Below, piece by piece: positions 12,430-25,409 of a stretch of 64,000 nucleotides of DNA. Positions within the stretch are counted from its first letter, which is position 1. Every line of letters begins with the position of its first letter. Origin of the DNA: Clitoria ternatea (Eukaryota > Streptophyta > Magnoliopsida > Fabales > Fabaceae); NCBI GenBank assembly GCA_037962975.1, contig CM075673.1, positions 163,514,667 through 163,578,666 of the forward strand, written 5' to 3'. The notes beneath the pieces are model-generated. The model was not told the DNA's origin. It was given only the letters and a program-made list of their open reading frames with translations, and ran no database searches. Both the position numbers and the translations under genes were made by a program.

Positions 12430-13310
12430 AATGCTTAACATATTTTTAGATGGTTGATGGAAGAGATGATCACCAGACGAGTTTAGGGAAGTTGTCGATG
12501 ATTGGTGTCCTCAAGAAGAAGATGCTTTGACCAAGTGATTTGCATGCCTACCCAAATCAACCTATTACTGTTAAAGACCGATGTCTCGAGCCTGTCATTC
12601 AAATGATGTAAATTCTTGGGTGGAGGACCCCTTCCCATAAGGACGTCAATGTCGAGGACGTTTGAGACGTTGATTATGTCCCAATTAAGAGCTTAAACTC
12701 CAACTCAAATAGTGATCACCCCAAGGAGCTAAAGTTGTCAAAATGGGTTAGACCTACTCGTAAAATGAGTTGGTTGAGCTACAAAAAAAGAGCCCTAATA
12801 ACAAGCAAGCCTTTTTTAGCCTGACCTAAAAAGCTCGTACTGGTTAGGCTTTTGTTGGGTGGGACTGCGTAAGCCCTCAACATGCTTTTTTTATTAATTT
12901 ACATAGAAACCAAAGTGCTCTTTACATTTTTTTACTTGAATTAGATCTTGTATTTGATTTAGAGCGTGATTTTTTTTTGTATATTTTTAATGGTTGTATT
13001 TTTTTACCAAAAACAAATAAAAATAATGTAAGCCTGTTAAAAGCCCATATAAGCCTAAAAAACTCACCTAAGCCGGTAACTCATTGGGCTAATGCGGGTT
13101 TGGCCTAGGTCCTAAAATCAGATTCCACTTTAGGCCTAGCTAGGTCGCCTATTTTGATAGCTCTACAAGGAGTAGTGGCAGGATTACATCTAGTAGCAAG
13201 ATGGTTGTTGGGGATTCGAGTGTTGTCCTTTCAAACCCTTTGGATATTTTGAAGGTTCACCCTCCTACAGTGAAAGATGTTTCCTAAAAGATAATTCTTA
13301 CCCTTGAAAA
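12430..13310 (+). pseudogene. decayed protein-coding relic (probably a retroelement), interrupted by a MITE
   Basis: The sequence on both sides of the MITE at 12730-13165 is less AT-rich than its surroundings and has broken codon-like stretches. Right of the MITE one frame reads TSSSKMVVGDSSVVLSNPFD, a serine-rich stretch like those in ORF1 of plant LINEs or retroelement linkers. Left of it are GAC/GAT-rich stretches around 12640-12680. Removing the MITE and one copy of its target duplication rejoins the two sides. The family is not certain, and stops occur in every frame. Confidence 0.3.
12730..13165. mobile_element. hAT-type MITE (436 bp)
   Basis: The left end is TAAAGTTGTCAAAATGGGTT. The reverse complement of the right end is TAGAGCTATCAAAATAGGCG, a good terminal inverted repeat of the TAGNGYTRTCAAAAYRGG kind found in plant hAT non-autonomous elements. 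The element is flanked by CAAGGAGC (12722-12729) and CAAGGAGT (13166-13173), a 7-of-8 match of the 8-bp length expected for hAT. The interior has AAGCC/GGCTT-rich ends and an AT-rich middle, and no transposase. Confidence 0.75.
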
Positions 13311-13631
13311 AAGGGTTAATACTTTATATTTAAATTTATGTATTTTAAATTTAATATTTATTTATTTTTTACTTTTGAGATTGAAAATTATTTTTTTGAA
13401 GTGATACCTTTAAATTGAAAAATGAAGGTACTACTAAGCTGATAAAGGTCATTCAATTGCACTTCCATAGACTATGGAAGGGCTGAAGTTTATTCCTAAG
13501 GATGAGATCAAACAATGACGGGGGAAGTGGATGATAAGTTACTTTTATTTATCATCTGTCAACTGTAAAAAGATGTGACTTTCACGCATGAATACAAGAA
13601 TACGATGAAGGCTGCATTTGTGAAGTTTAGG

Positions 13632-14530
13632 AACAGTGTTATTAAAATCGACCAGTTATCAAACCAATCAAGACACTCGGTCAATGGGTGAATTGGTTAA
13701 ATAATTGATTGAACCAATTGACCCGGTTTATTTAAAAATATAAAATATACAATTTATATAATTCAAGTATTTCATAATTTGAAATTCTAAAATTTTAAAA
13801 TCAAATACACAATAAGTACCTAATGAAAATAAGTACCAAGCTTCATATAAAAAGTACTCAATCATCAAATAAGAGATATCAAACAAACCACCAATATGTC
13901 CAAACTAAAAGTAAACAGCCACAAAGTACAATTTTCATACCAATAAGTACCCAATCATTACAAGTTTTAACATAAGTTCACACAATAAAAGAAAGTTTGC
14001 CTATGTCCAAGGAGTAAATGCTGAAGAAGGCTCATTTTCCTCACCAAAGATATTTAATGCTTTCAAATTTCTTTCAATTTGGTTTACATCTTCCATTGAA
14101 TTCTCTTGCACATCATCATCATCATCCAAATTTTGTTGGGAACTTACAGGACGAACAAATTTAGAATTTATTGGAAATTTAATTTGGAATCTATAGGAAT
14201 AATAGATATGACACTTGAAATAGTGGTTCTCTACGAACAGCAAAGTGAATAACTCTAGCATATGAACAACAAATTTTTACTTTTCTTGATGACCAAATTT
14301 AGAACATACCAGATGATTGAATTTAAAAATCACTAACTGAACAAATTTGGAAATTACTAGATAAACAAATTTGGAACTTACTAGATGAAAGACAATTAAA
14401 ATTTACCAGATGATTTAATTTGAAATTTAGATGAAGAAAAGATATGATACTCAAAAGGGGTGGTCCTCTACAAACAATGACAAAAATAACTCAGATGTGC
14501 GAACAACGAATAATCAAGTATTGGAAAAAC
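13632..14530. mobile_element. probable hAT-like non-autonomous element fragment with internal duplication
   Basis: The start (AGTGTTATTAAAATCGACCA, then GGTCAATGGGTGAATTGG and CCAATTGACCCGGTTT near 13700-13727) resembles plant hAT-like elements rich in AACCGG/GGTCAA motifs. Inside, a block of about 237 bp is duplicated: CTCTACGAACAG...ATAACTC near 14229 returns as CTCTACAAACAA...ATAACTC near 14466, and CCAGATGATT occurs twice. The 86-aa minus open frame (14001-14261) has an acidic run of five aspartates but no recognised domain. The right end was not found. Confidence 0.35.
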
Positions 14531-15873
14531 AAACAAAAGAACAAATGAGAGAGGTGTCCTAATTACATTCATGAAATAGTGATGAAAAATTATGGAGGGT
14601 GTTAAGGATTTTAGATGATTAGGTTGACAAAAAAATTTCAAATATGATGTATGGTAAAAATAAACATTATGGATGGTAAGAATAAATTTATTTTTTTGTC
14701 AATAACCTACTAAAAGGGTATTTTTGTCAATCATCTTTTACAAAGAAAAAAAAGAGCAAAAGAGATAAAAATAAAAACTATGGATGGTAAGAATAAAAAG
14801 TCAAAATATAGGCCACCCTTGATTATGAGATCTTTTTTATGAGCCATGGTCCACATGTATCTTTTCAGAAAAAAAGTATTACTTTGTCTTTGACCATTGG
14901 TCCTAATTAATTAGTGTTAAATATATTTTTTGTCCTTATAAAATTTTGCAAATTTTATTTTTCTTTCCTAGAAATTTTATTACATTTTTCATCCCTATTA
15001 AACTATAATATTTTAAAAATAGTTTGTATCATTAGAGAATCATTATAAACAACCGTTTTGTTTGATGGGTCTCCACATAATTCGCCGATAGGTATTTAAT
15101 TATCTTAAGGATAACTATAAGAAGTATTGAGGTAAAAACATTCAACTTCTCATAATATTTTTTATTAGGGTAATTGATACGTTTAGGTACATATTGTCAT
15201 ATTTTTCAAATTTTTATTGATAACTTCTAAATTAGATTGTATGTAGAATAATTAGGCGAGATATCAAATAATGACATGAGAATCGGTTAAAAAAGTAAAA
15301 TTAATAGAACTATGATAGAATAATATATAGAAGAATTAAATTAATACGAGATTATTTTTTAACATTTTATATTAATGAAGGACAGAGATTGTATCAAAAA
15401 TATTAATGAGGGATGAAAAACATAATAAAATTTTTATAGGGATGAAACATGAAATTTGGTAACTTTATATGAATGAAAAATATATTTAACCCTTAATTAT
15501 AAAATAACATGTGTCTATAAATATAATATTATGTTTGAGTCCATCTAATCTGTGTAATTTTTCGGAGGATAAGAATTTAAAAGTAGAAATTTTTATATAA
15601 AACATTATTAATATCTATTCTTTTGGATTTCTGAACAATTTCTACATAATTTTCAATATAAAAAATCTATTTTAATTTTTTTTATCTTATGCAACCTTGT
15701 ACATGTTAGACAAACTCTTATTTTTTTTTTATCTTTGTTGAATCTAATCAATTCCCATAATCATCAAATAACTACATGTTATTAAGTTGAGAATAGGAGT
15801 GATGTGGTGGTCTTAAATCACTTAATAGTTCTCCTATCTCCTCACTAATAGAAGATAATTATGGTTAGAGTTT
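14531..15873. other. AT-rich intergenic DNA, nothing recognised
   Basis: No open frame, domain or clear repeat was seen. It is stop-dense on both strands. Confidence 0.5.
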
Positions 15874-15881
15874 AGTATAGA

Positions 15882-16137
15882 TAGAGCTGAGTATACGGGC
15901 CAGCCCATCCCGTAACGAGTTGGCCCACGAAACCCACTTGCTAAATAGGTTGATTTTTTTAAACTTGCAGCGGACCAGCCCGCAAGCTGTATGAGAATTT
16001 TTTTTTGCCTAAAAATAGAGACCGTGACTGCCAGACACTGCATGATCATGGGACTGAAAGAAGGGCGAGCACAGAGAGAGGGGCGGTGAGATGATCATTC
16101 GTATGAGTGCGTGATCGTGAGATTGAGAGAGGGGAGA

Positions 16138-16181
<44 letters not shown>

Positions 16182-16647
16182 ATGTGGTGTGGTGTAGGGT
16201 GTGGCGCCTTTGAGAGAAGAAGAGACGAAGACGAGAACGAGTGAGACTTAAAGAGAGGTGAGTAAAGAGAGAGCAATGTGGGGTGTAACGCCTTTGAAAG
16301 AAGAAGAAACGAAGATGAAAACGAGTGGGACTTAGAAAGGGGTGAGCAGAGAGAGAGAGCAAAGTAGGGTGCAGGGTGTGGCGCCTTTAAGGGAAGAAGA
16401 GACGAAGACGAGAATGAGAGGTTTAGTTTAGGGTTTCTTTTTTAGGTGTTTTTAATATTTATTTTTTATTTTTTACGTGGCTCGCGAGTTGGCCTATGAT
16501 CCCGCGGACCAGACTCATTTTAAACCGCAGATTACACGATTCCAACCAATGAGTCCGCTTTCTAAATGGTTCATTTTTTACCCACAATTCGTATAAAAAG
16601 TAACTCAACTGGTCGGCCCGTGAGCTCCAAGCCGTTACCCAACTCTA
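15882..16647. mobile_element. hAT-type MITE (766 bp) with expanded GA-rich core
   Basis: The left end is TAGAGCTGAGTATACGGGCC. The reverse complement of the right end is TAGAGTTGGGTAACGGCTTG, an imperfect inverted repeat with further GGCCCGC-type pairs inside. The flanks are AGTATAGA (15874-15881) and AGTATAAA (16648-16655), a 7-of-8 match of the hAT target length. The middle holds a (GA)n run (about 16141-16177) and about three copies of an 85-93-bp unit containing GGCGCCTTTGAGAGAAGAAG (near 16204, 16288 and 16381). The serine/leucine-rich minus frames over the GA tract are low-complexity artefacts. Confidence 0.75.
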
Positions 16648-16655
16648 AGTATAAA

Positions 16656-17381
16656 TAATATTAATCTCTTCCCAAAAGACTGTATTTATAGTACGGATCG
16701 AACATGTAACCATTTCCGACTTATATTACTCACTAATTAAGTGGAAATTATTTGATACCGTAAAAGCCTTTGAAATGCACTTAACGTAAGCATAAAAATC
16801 TTACAGTTGTAGAGCACAAAATAATGGATTGTAATTAGTAGGTGAAACAAATGATGAGTTTTTCCTTTAAAACAATTGATAGGGTCTTTGTTTTTCTCAC
16901 CCCAACAATAGAAACAAGGTTACTAATTAAAGGCCCAGGAAATAGGTTATTCCCCACATATACCATGGTGAAACAGAAAAAGAAAAAAGAAAGAAGAAAA
17001 GGGGTCCCAAATGAAAGTGGGAAGTGGGTGATATTACTGTGATAACTTTGCTAAGTAGGACACCTACCCTAATGATAATTATAGTGCACTTACAAAACTC
17101 CCAAAACATTCTTGTTAGGTAGGGACTCGTTTTCTAGTCCTTTTAGAAAGACAATGTAAACTATTTCAAAGGAAGAACACTGTTGTCATTATTATTATTT
17201 TCCCCCTCTCATCCACTAGGGACTTAGATTTCAGTATATGATTATGACCATTGACCTGCAAAATTTACCCGTCATTAGGGGAATTGAAGACTAAAGACCA
17301 CATTGGTTAACTAGCTACATTTTCTTTTGTGGTAGCAGTTGATACATATACCAATGTTGATTGATTTGCAAATTAACTAAC

Positions 17382-17383
<2 letters not shown>
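16656..17383. other. intergenic DNA, nothing recognised
   Basis: The short frames at 16842-17042 and 16927-17109 lie on an A/G-rich stretch and have no domain. No RNA gene or transposon end was found. Confidence 0.5.

Positions 17384-17436
<53 letters not shown>
17384..17436. repeat. (TA)n microsatellite
   Basis: About 53 uninterrupted bases of alternating T and A. Such tracts mutate rapidly and can extrude cruciforms. Confidence 0.9.
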
Positions 17437-17438
<2 letters not shown>

Positions 17439-18659
17439 CAATTACTTGAATATTAAATTTTTATATAAATTTGTTAATTGTTTTAATGTATAATAGAATA
17501 ATTAAAATTTGAACCTAAAATTTTATGAAAAGTATCAAACTTCTTCACCATTAGACTAACCCTAGTATATAGGTTAAACTAGTCACACGATCCATGCGTT
17601 GCTAGGGTTACTTAAGAAAATTAATATTAAAATACTTTATATACGGTTTTTATAATTAAAAATATTAAAAATATATTTGACTAAAAATTATATCAATGTT
17701 TTAAATTTAACATATTATATTGTATAACCATATTTTTTAAGAACAATAATTATATGACATATAGATAAATAAATACAACCAATTCTGATTAACAAATGAT
17801 TAAAAAATTTTTATATTTAATCACTTTTATTTTTTATATCAATATATATTTTTATAATAAAATTTATAATTAAGTTTAATAAATTTAATTATCAAATCAA
17901 GTCTTCTTATGAAAGCTAATAATAAATTACAAATATAAAAATGCATAATATTTTTTAATAATAAATAATTCTAAAAAATTATTATTATTTTTAGTTTTTA
18001 AATTATTTTTATGATATTATTGTTAGTAGTAATAATGAAGGCAAAACTAAATTAAATAATTCTAAATTACTATTTTATATTATAATATATTTAATAAAAT
18101 TAAAATTAAATAAGGGCATAAGCCCCAATTCCCTACAACCGGGGTCCATCCCTATGTGTACCCGAACAATACAATATAACAAACCCCATAGTAATAATAA
18201 AACACAACAAAAAAAAAACCGAAAGAGAAAGAAGGTTATTATGATATTAATGTGTCTAATAAATAGCCATTAAAGGTGTTAGTATAATGGTAGTATTACA
18301 TGTTCAAAAACAAATAATGGTAGAATTAGGCTTTAAGATTTGAAAAATAAGGCAATTTAAATATGAAACTTGACTGAGCTGAATTTAAATGGGGAAATTT
18401 TTTAAATTACAGCCTTGTAATTTTAAGTCAGTTTGTGGTCCACTTAATAATTTCTAAGATTTTACAAAACTGAAGAATGCTTGGTTAATGTTTTCACATT
18501 GATTATCTCGATAATCATGCAAAACTTTTTTGATACAATTTATTACTAATGTAAAAAATATTCTTTACACCATATAACTGGTATAAAATATTTTTAAAAT
18601 TTTGAATGCCCTATATAAATATCATTTTGACATTGATTATTAAAAAAACCAGTGTAAAA

Positions 18660-18660
<1 letters not shown>
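17437..18660. other. AT-rich intergenic DNA
   Basis: No gene is recognised. The segment around 17575-17615 (ACTAGTCACACGATCCATGC) resembles termini of dispersed plant repeats that carry an ACGATCCRTGC core, but no partner end was found. Around 18480-18655 are short inverted motifs (ACATTGATTAT, ACCAGTGTAAAA) like those in legume DNA-transposon ends. This is not proven. Confidence 0.4.

Positions 18661-18703
<43 letters not shown>
18661..18703. repeat. compound (TG)n(TA)n microsatellite
   Basis: A short TG run (18661-18668) passes into about 35 bases of alternating TA. Confidence 0.85.
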
Positions 18704-18705
<2 letters not shown>

Positions 18706-21700
18706 TATGAGAAAGGTGAGATTGAGAGGAACGAATCTCGGTCAGGATGATTGAGATTAATCATGTGAATTTTTTAAAAAGTTATGTGACTTTTTAAGTG
18801 ATTATGTGACTTTGAACAACTTTTAATCTCAATTATACATTGTATGATTATACGGTTCAAACGTTTCTTACATAAAAGAAATTTTCAGATAAAATACATC
18901 CCATATATATATAATTCCATACTTCATTTTGTTAAACTTGGTTAAGAATTTATTCATTGAAAATTCACATAGCAGTTCAGGATCATATAATAATTTTTCC
19001 ATATATAAAAGTTTAATTTCTGTTAAGAATGAAACAATTAACTGCTCAACTTGATTATTACACCTGATAATATTTGGTAGTAGATATTTTGGATAGATAA
19101 AAAAAATAGGATTTTTTTAAAATCTAATAATTAGCTTTTAAAGCTGAATAGAAAACATTATCAAAACTGCACTTTAGAACTTTCAAAAGTGCTTATACAA
19201 GACATTCACTGATAAAAAGCTAATGGTTTGTGTACTAAAACCGTTTTCACCACATAAAACGCTGCCACGCTATCATGTCAGATTAAGGTAACCCTTTTCC
19301 TTGTCTGTTTCTTGGGCCAATGGTTGATTTTGTGCTAACATAATGCAATAAAGAAAATTGGTATCCCAGTTGAATACGACTCTTTAATTTCTTTCTTAAA
19401 TTTCGACGATAGAAAGTTTTTGCTTGAGTGAAAAGTGATTTTAGGCAAAGCTTTATATAGATATATATGTACATTTTCTTTTTTAATAGAAGATATCTGT
19501 ACCATTTCAAAGTCAGATTCATCGATACCTTCATTCATAAGGCTTAGCTTAATTTGGCGAAATTCCGTGAATTAAGCTTATTGTGATTTTCTTTTTTTAG
19601 CACAGCTTCATGTGAAGTTTAAACATAAAACCAGTGCTCTTATGTTTTTTCATCTTCTTTATTTGAATTAAAGTGAAAATCTTCATCCAATATTATTTTA
19701 ATCACTCTTGATATGTTTTATTTTGAATGAAAGTTAGATTTTCATGTCGATAGTTATTATTTTTGTTCTGATAATCAAAATTGATGGTAATTATTAAAAC
19801 AAATTATCCACCATACTTTTCAATGAATGGACATCGTGTATATTCTATAAAACGAGTTTATAATCTATGACTTATAGCTTAGAGTATTTTAAAGAATTTA
19901 TTAAAATAAAATTGTTTGTTAAAACTAATTTAAATTGTGTTAAATAATTTTAAAGGACATATAATATTAATTATGTAAAAAATAAAATTTGTAGCTTTTA
20001 AAAAGTTACAAGCTACCTTAAGCAGCTTTTCAAAAACTGAAAAAACCTATAAGTTCCTCATTTTTTATGTTTAACAAATAACTTTAATAGCTTTAGAAAA
20101 ACTATAAACTTCTCAAAAAATTATAACCTCATTACACCAAATCGACTTATAATGTATATATTAGACACATACCTATATATTAAAATCAACGTCTCATTAC
20201 TCAATATTTTTTTTTAAAACATTATGCATGTCAAATAGACATATCATCAGGTTTAGCTCTAAATAAATTTATATATATCACCTTATAAATCAAGTTGAAT
20301 ATTTTTGCTAACTTAAACATCATAAATCTTGTAGTTGGGCATCATCTATAATCCCTTGTAATGCATATTGGACTCTGATATTAAATTACAAATAGATACA
20401 ATCCAAACAATATACTTAAAGACTTAAGTTTTTCACTTGACCTAGACCTGATACATGAAATTCTCACTAAATCAGTATTAACCAATGAAATTAAGAGCAT
20501 ATCAAATCTAGCCCAAGACTCCCTAACTATAATTACATCATGAGTAAAATTACTTTCAAATATATACAGATAATACATATATTAATAAAAAAAAGCAACC
20601 AATAAATAAATATTACTGAAAGAAAAAAGCAATTCTTAAATGGGTAAATTTAAAATTAAGATTAAATTTTAGCACCGGCTAACAACTCCACTCTGGATTT
20701 AATTCATTACTTAATTACCATCATGATTGGCATAAAATTTAAAATATAAGTAATGTAAAGAAGAATAAAACAGCATGTACAGTTGAAAAAGATAATAAAA
20801 AAACCAAAGAATCGATCCCTAGACACGTCGTAATATGATTGGGCATTTGTAGTTTTTGGAGACAGCAGTGTCAGATTAACATTTTCTAATTCTATTTCTT
20901 TATCTTCTTTTGAATTTTTTTTTCTAAATTGTTACTACACATTAAGAAAACTTTATCATAATACATTATGATGCGCAACTGTTCTGTACGCAGCACTACA
21001 TTCAAAGCATCTTTCTAATTATTAAATCACACTAATCATCTACAGTCCAATAATAGACCCTTCACTTTAAAAATGGTTAAGACTGCAACCCATAAAATCT
21101 TTTGTTAAACCACAAAAACTGGATTTTTCCTAACAACCTCAATGAAAGGGATTAGTGTAATATTTTATGTGTATCTTTCCAAACCTGAACTCCACTACTA
21201 CAATCCCCTTTTTTCTTATTCACAAGTTATTAACAAAAGTTGGTGAGATTATAAAGCTCTATGATTCATTGGGCCTAGTCAGAATCTCACCACTGCCAAC
21301 CTGGGATTCTTTTGATGCTCACTTATATTAGTAAAAAAATTCGTGTTTTCTTTAAAAGGGGCGGTTGTAACTTCTTCTGCTCTTTCACCTTAGCTTCTAC
21401 CTTTGGAATTTCTTATCATTTTATGTTCATGGTTTTATTGGTTTTGAGACAGATTAAACTATTGTTGACAACAGAGTTTTCCCATTTTTAAAACTTACAG
21501 GTTAAACTAAAATAGTTCATACCAGCTGATTTTTCTGCAGCAGTTTTTGATTATGGTGAATTGAAAAGAAGAAAAAAAATTAAACCCAAGAAATGGTAGA
21601 GTTTGTGGTTGACCAAAACTCAAGTTACCCTAATGTCTTAATCATTTCTAATTAGACTTTTGAGGCAAAAGGGAGACCCCATTAATACAGCTGGTTACAA

Positions 21701-22150
21701 CACAAGTGAGAATCGTATCCACCACATTACACGATTTAGCAGAGGTTAATTGACATGACCTCTAACGAGATTTTAGTGAAGACCCACGAAAATTCTTAGT
21801 GGGTTGATGTGATGTTCCAATTATTATAACATGCATAAGTTAACCATCCTTAAAGCAACAAATATTTATCCTAAGAAAATGTCCTTTTTTTTCTTTTAAT
21901 ATTTGTTTCTAACATAAAGTGATGTGAGAATTTCTGACCATCTTTATATATAAAAAAATATATTCTTTTAACACTGATTGCAACAAAATACCCCATTATT
22001 ATATATCTTAATATATATTTAAAGACAATGGCTTTGATAATACAATATTAATATTGATAGGAAACAATCCAAAGAGGCACAGGGAAAGGTGGTAGAAAAA
22101 TTTCTTTAATTAGCGATATATCATACAGTTGGTGCCATTATAATAATAAT
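18704..22150. other. intergenic DNA; its end includes the 3' flank of the bHLH gene
   Basis: AT-rich sequence with no domain-bearing open frame on either strand. Open frames of 65-83 aa at 19283-19538 and 20381-20578 look like chance frames. From about 22100 to 22452 the minus strand should carry the 3' UTR of the bHLH gene. The exact poly(A) site cannot be fixed by eye. Confidence 0.5.
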
Positions 22151-22452
22151 AATTTGCACCAGAGAATACAGAATCGGTCCTAAGATTTTACAGTGAATAA
22201 TTGTAAGGGGGGAAAAATTGAAAAAGTAGTGCCCCAGAAGATAAGAGACCAGAATCATGGAAAGGTTGAAGACAGAGAGAAAAATAAATGACTAACTTAA
22301 AGACAAAAAAAAGGTTCTATTGAATAGATCTAGTGAAGATAATGGCTTAATAATAATTGAAGGGGTTGTTGGAATTAAATCTTTTGTTGTATAGTCTTCT
22401 TAATCTTCTGGGGTGGCCTCAATTCAGCCGCAATGAAAGGTGATGGCACTGA

Positions 22453-25290
22453 TCAGAGTTCAACTTTCATTTGTGGCACTTGATTTGAACCTGCAATTTG
22501 CAAGATAAAAAGACAAAAGAAAGAAAAAACTAGGATTAATGTCAATTTTGTTGGGCCTAATGAAAATGATATTTCATTTAAGTGCATGTCAATAATGCAT
22601 GACTTTTCCTCTTTATTACCGTTGAAACTTGGGGATTGCATTGGTGTTTTCCTGTTTCCAGTTTGGCCAAATCCCATCTGAACAATGGTGTGCAGATCAT
22701 CCTCACAAAATGTTAATGGATACTGAAAAGAAAAATCATTGCACATAAATAGTTAGAAAAATGGTTCAAAATACCCTAGTAATAATGTAATGGAACCTTT
22801 TTGGAAAAATTTAAAAAAATAGTCAAAATCATAATGAGTATGTTAATATAGGTTTTAATAAATAAAAAAGTTAATTTTATATTAAAAAACATTTTTTTAT
22901 ATCTAAAAGTGAAAGGGAAAAAAGTATTCATGTCAAATACAACTATATGTGTTGATATTTCGAGTTAACATTTAATTTGTTTTATTAATTATTTTGTAGA
23001 GAAAGGTAGAAGAAATTATTACCTGAGAGCCACCTTCATTAAACACATTAAGGGGAGGTAATTGCATGGCAAGATTTTGGCACAAAGAAGTATCTAATGG
23101 GTCCACTGAACATTGGGTCACCGTTCTATTAGGTATGTTGTTATGGATAACTGGGTTTTGCTCATAAAAGGCTGGTACTGAGGAATCTAATGGGAATATT
23201 GAATTTGGGTGTGTTGCCAATGAATTATTTGATGGAAATACCTGAAACCACCAAAAGCAGACAAATCCCAACTCAGAAAAGAAAATTAAAAAATAAGGGA
23301 ACAACAATTTTTCTTTTTATTAGAAAAAAGACAAACCATTGTTGTCAAATAGCCAAGGAACTTACATCTTTTGAGATTAGACTCTCAATATCCATCCTTG
23401 TGTTAACAGAAGCCAATTTCATCGACAGGAACTGCAATTATTGGAAAAAGAGAAAAAAAATGAAAAAGAGAAGAGAAGCATAACTTAATGAGCAAGGAAA
23501 CAAACACATCATGACAATCATTTGAAAATTGAGATGCTTATTGGCTAAGGTTGGTTTACCTCTACTTGACGCTGCAATGACTGAACATAATTTATAATTT
23601 CATCTAGCATAAGTGCTTTACCAGTGACCTATAATAATTAATTCATACCCAGATTAGTAAAAGTGCTGAATTCACACCCAACTTTTAAACATTGTGACTT
23701 TAACTTTATCTAAAACCACACCTTATTGCAACCTGGCACAAGATCTTGGAGAAGCTTCATCCTCTCACTGATTTTCTCCCTCCGTACCTATGTAAGGTTA
23801 AGTTTATACAATGTCAAATTGAATGCTGCACATGTTTTGTTTTAATATTGTTATCAAAATTATATTGAATTGATCAATTGGATCAGTTGAATTTTAACTG
23901 ATTAGATGATGGATTTATATTAATTCTTGATTACTTTGGGTTAAATCACAATTTGACCATAAATTTAGTCATAGTTAGTTTGAACTAATCAAATATATAT
24001 ACTTTTTAAACCAATAAGAAAAAGAATGAAAAAGAAAAGAAGAGAAAAAAAAACATTAACTCTTACACGTTCTGCAAGACTATGGCTGTCAGTGGCTTGG
24101 CCTCTTCTTGCTCTCACATGAATGTAATCTTTTGGAGGCTCAGGGGGTTTTGAATTACTCTTGTTCTGTTTCTCTTCCCCTGCTTTGGACTCTTCCTCAA
24201 CTTTTAAAGAACCATTTTCATTTCCTTCGCCCTCATTTGACTTGCTTCTCTTTGCATTTGAGTCCTCACTACCTTCAACACCCTGAAGTTAAGAAAATAA
24301 AGAAGACATTTCTTTTAGCTTTCAATTTCAAAATTTCCTGCAGAATTATAACCCATTAAAAAAAACAATTTTGACTTTTTTAAAAAAAAAACTAAAGAAA
24401 AAAAGTTTGCTTTTTTTTTTTACCTTGTTTGGGTTAGTAGAGTTTGAAGTTTCCTTGGCTTTTCCTCTGGAAGAAGCTTTTCTTTTCCTTGAATTAACAT
24501 CTTGGGTGATTTTCACACCAATTTCCCCATTTGGTGTAGTTTGCTCAGAGATTGTCGATTCATCTTGTGAATTGGTCTCCTGCTCCTGAAATTGAGGATT
24601 TCTGTTCTCTTGGGCACTACCCATTTGAGATCCAAGAGTTTTGAGCAATGGAGTACTTGAGACTCTAGGCAGCTTGGCATGTTCAATCATTGGTGCAGAT
24701 CTCTGAACCAATTCAGCATTGTTCACCAACACCAATTGGCTACCCCTATCGTTTAAACTCCTGCTTCCAAAGCAAGAGAACTTTGCAGCTCTCTCAGCAA
24801 AACCAGGATCAGCAGAGAATTCTGCCACACTTGAAGAATTCAAAGTGGCCAACTTCTCTTTCACCAAGTTGAGCTTTGGAGGAGAACTCAAAGGGGTGTT
24901 GTAACATGAAGTGTTGCAGTTGCTGTTGTTGTAAGAAGATGTCACAACCAATTGTGGGATCTCATTAGAGTTTCCAATGGTTCCCAATTTCCCAACCAAT
25001 TCCCTCATCATGAAATTCTCATTGGACATGTTGTTGGGGTTGGTTGATGATGGTGGTGGTGCTGTTGCTGGGGATGAGACCATTGAACTAAGTGCTGAGG
25101 AATCAAAGTTGAGACCTTGATCCGTTGACTTGTTGATGTCCCAATTGGGGTTGAAAAAGCAATCTTGGGTTTGCTCACAATTTGGGATTGTCGTTGGTTG
25201 TTGAATTTCCATGGCTTGCGAGAGTGATTGCCATATTGCTGGTTGTGAGGGTTCAAAGTGATTGCCATTTATAAAGAACTGGTTTTCCAT
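22453..25290 (-). CDS. bHLH transcription factor, group XII (bHLH49/62/78-like), 8 coding exons
   Basis: I read the exons as 25290-24424, 24282-24067, 23787-23722, 23628-23560, 23431-23366, 23241-23023, 22722-22620 and 22490-22453. All introns are GT-AG, and the joined frame gives 547 aa ending in TGA. The bHLH domain spans about residues 355-405. Its basic region has H356, E360 and R364, the H-E-R pattern of G-box (CACGTG) binders; helix 1 carries [18 protein letters not shown] and helix 2 [19 protein letters not shown]. Upstream is the group XII mark [17 protein letters not shown]. The N-terminal half has [17 protein letters not shown] (159-175), shared by bHLH49/62/78 proteins, and a basic [14 protein letters not shown] stretch (267-280), a likely nuclear signal. 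Arabidopsis relatives include cryptochrome-interacting CIB factors, so a role in growth or light response is inference. It is the only intact host gene seen. Start: first ATG after in-frame stops, with a complete family-like N-terminus. Confidence 0.93.
22491..22619 (-). other. exitron-like last intron of the bHLH gene
   Basis: The intron has GT...TTGCAG ends, is 129 bp (43 codons) and contains no stop in the reading frame. Retention would insert 43 residues before the C-terminal tail [12 protein letters not shown]. The insert includes a hydrophobic run [18 protein letters not shown] that looks like a membrane segment. Splicing is the normal reading, because the spliced tail matches the family's usual ending (as I recall it, ...MKVEL or similar). 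Confidence 0.6.
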
Positions 25291-25409
25291 TATTTTTTGT
25301 TTTGCAGATCAAGGGGTGGTGGCACAAGGAACTCAAAGATGTAGAGTTTGTATGGAAACCTTGTTTTGTTTGTGTCTAGCAAAATGATTGTGATTTATGA
25401 ATTACATTA

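Noticed and set aside
16009..16362. Serine/leucine-rich minus frames near a GA tract
   Set aside because: Low-complexity translation of (GA)n inside a hAT MITE.
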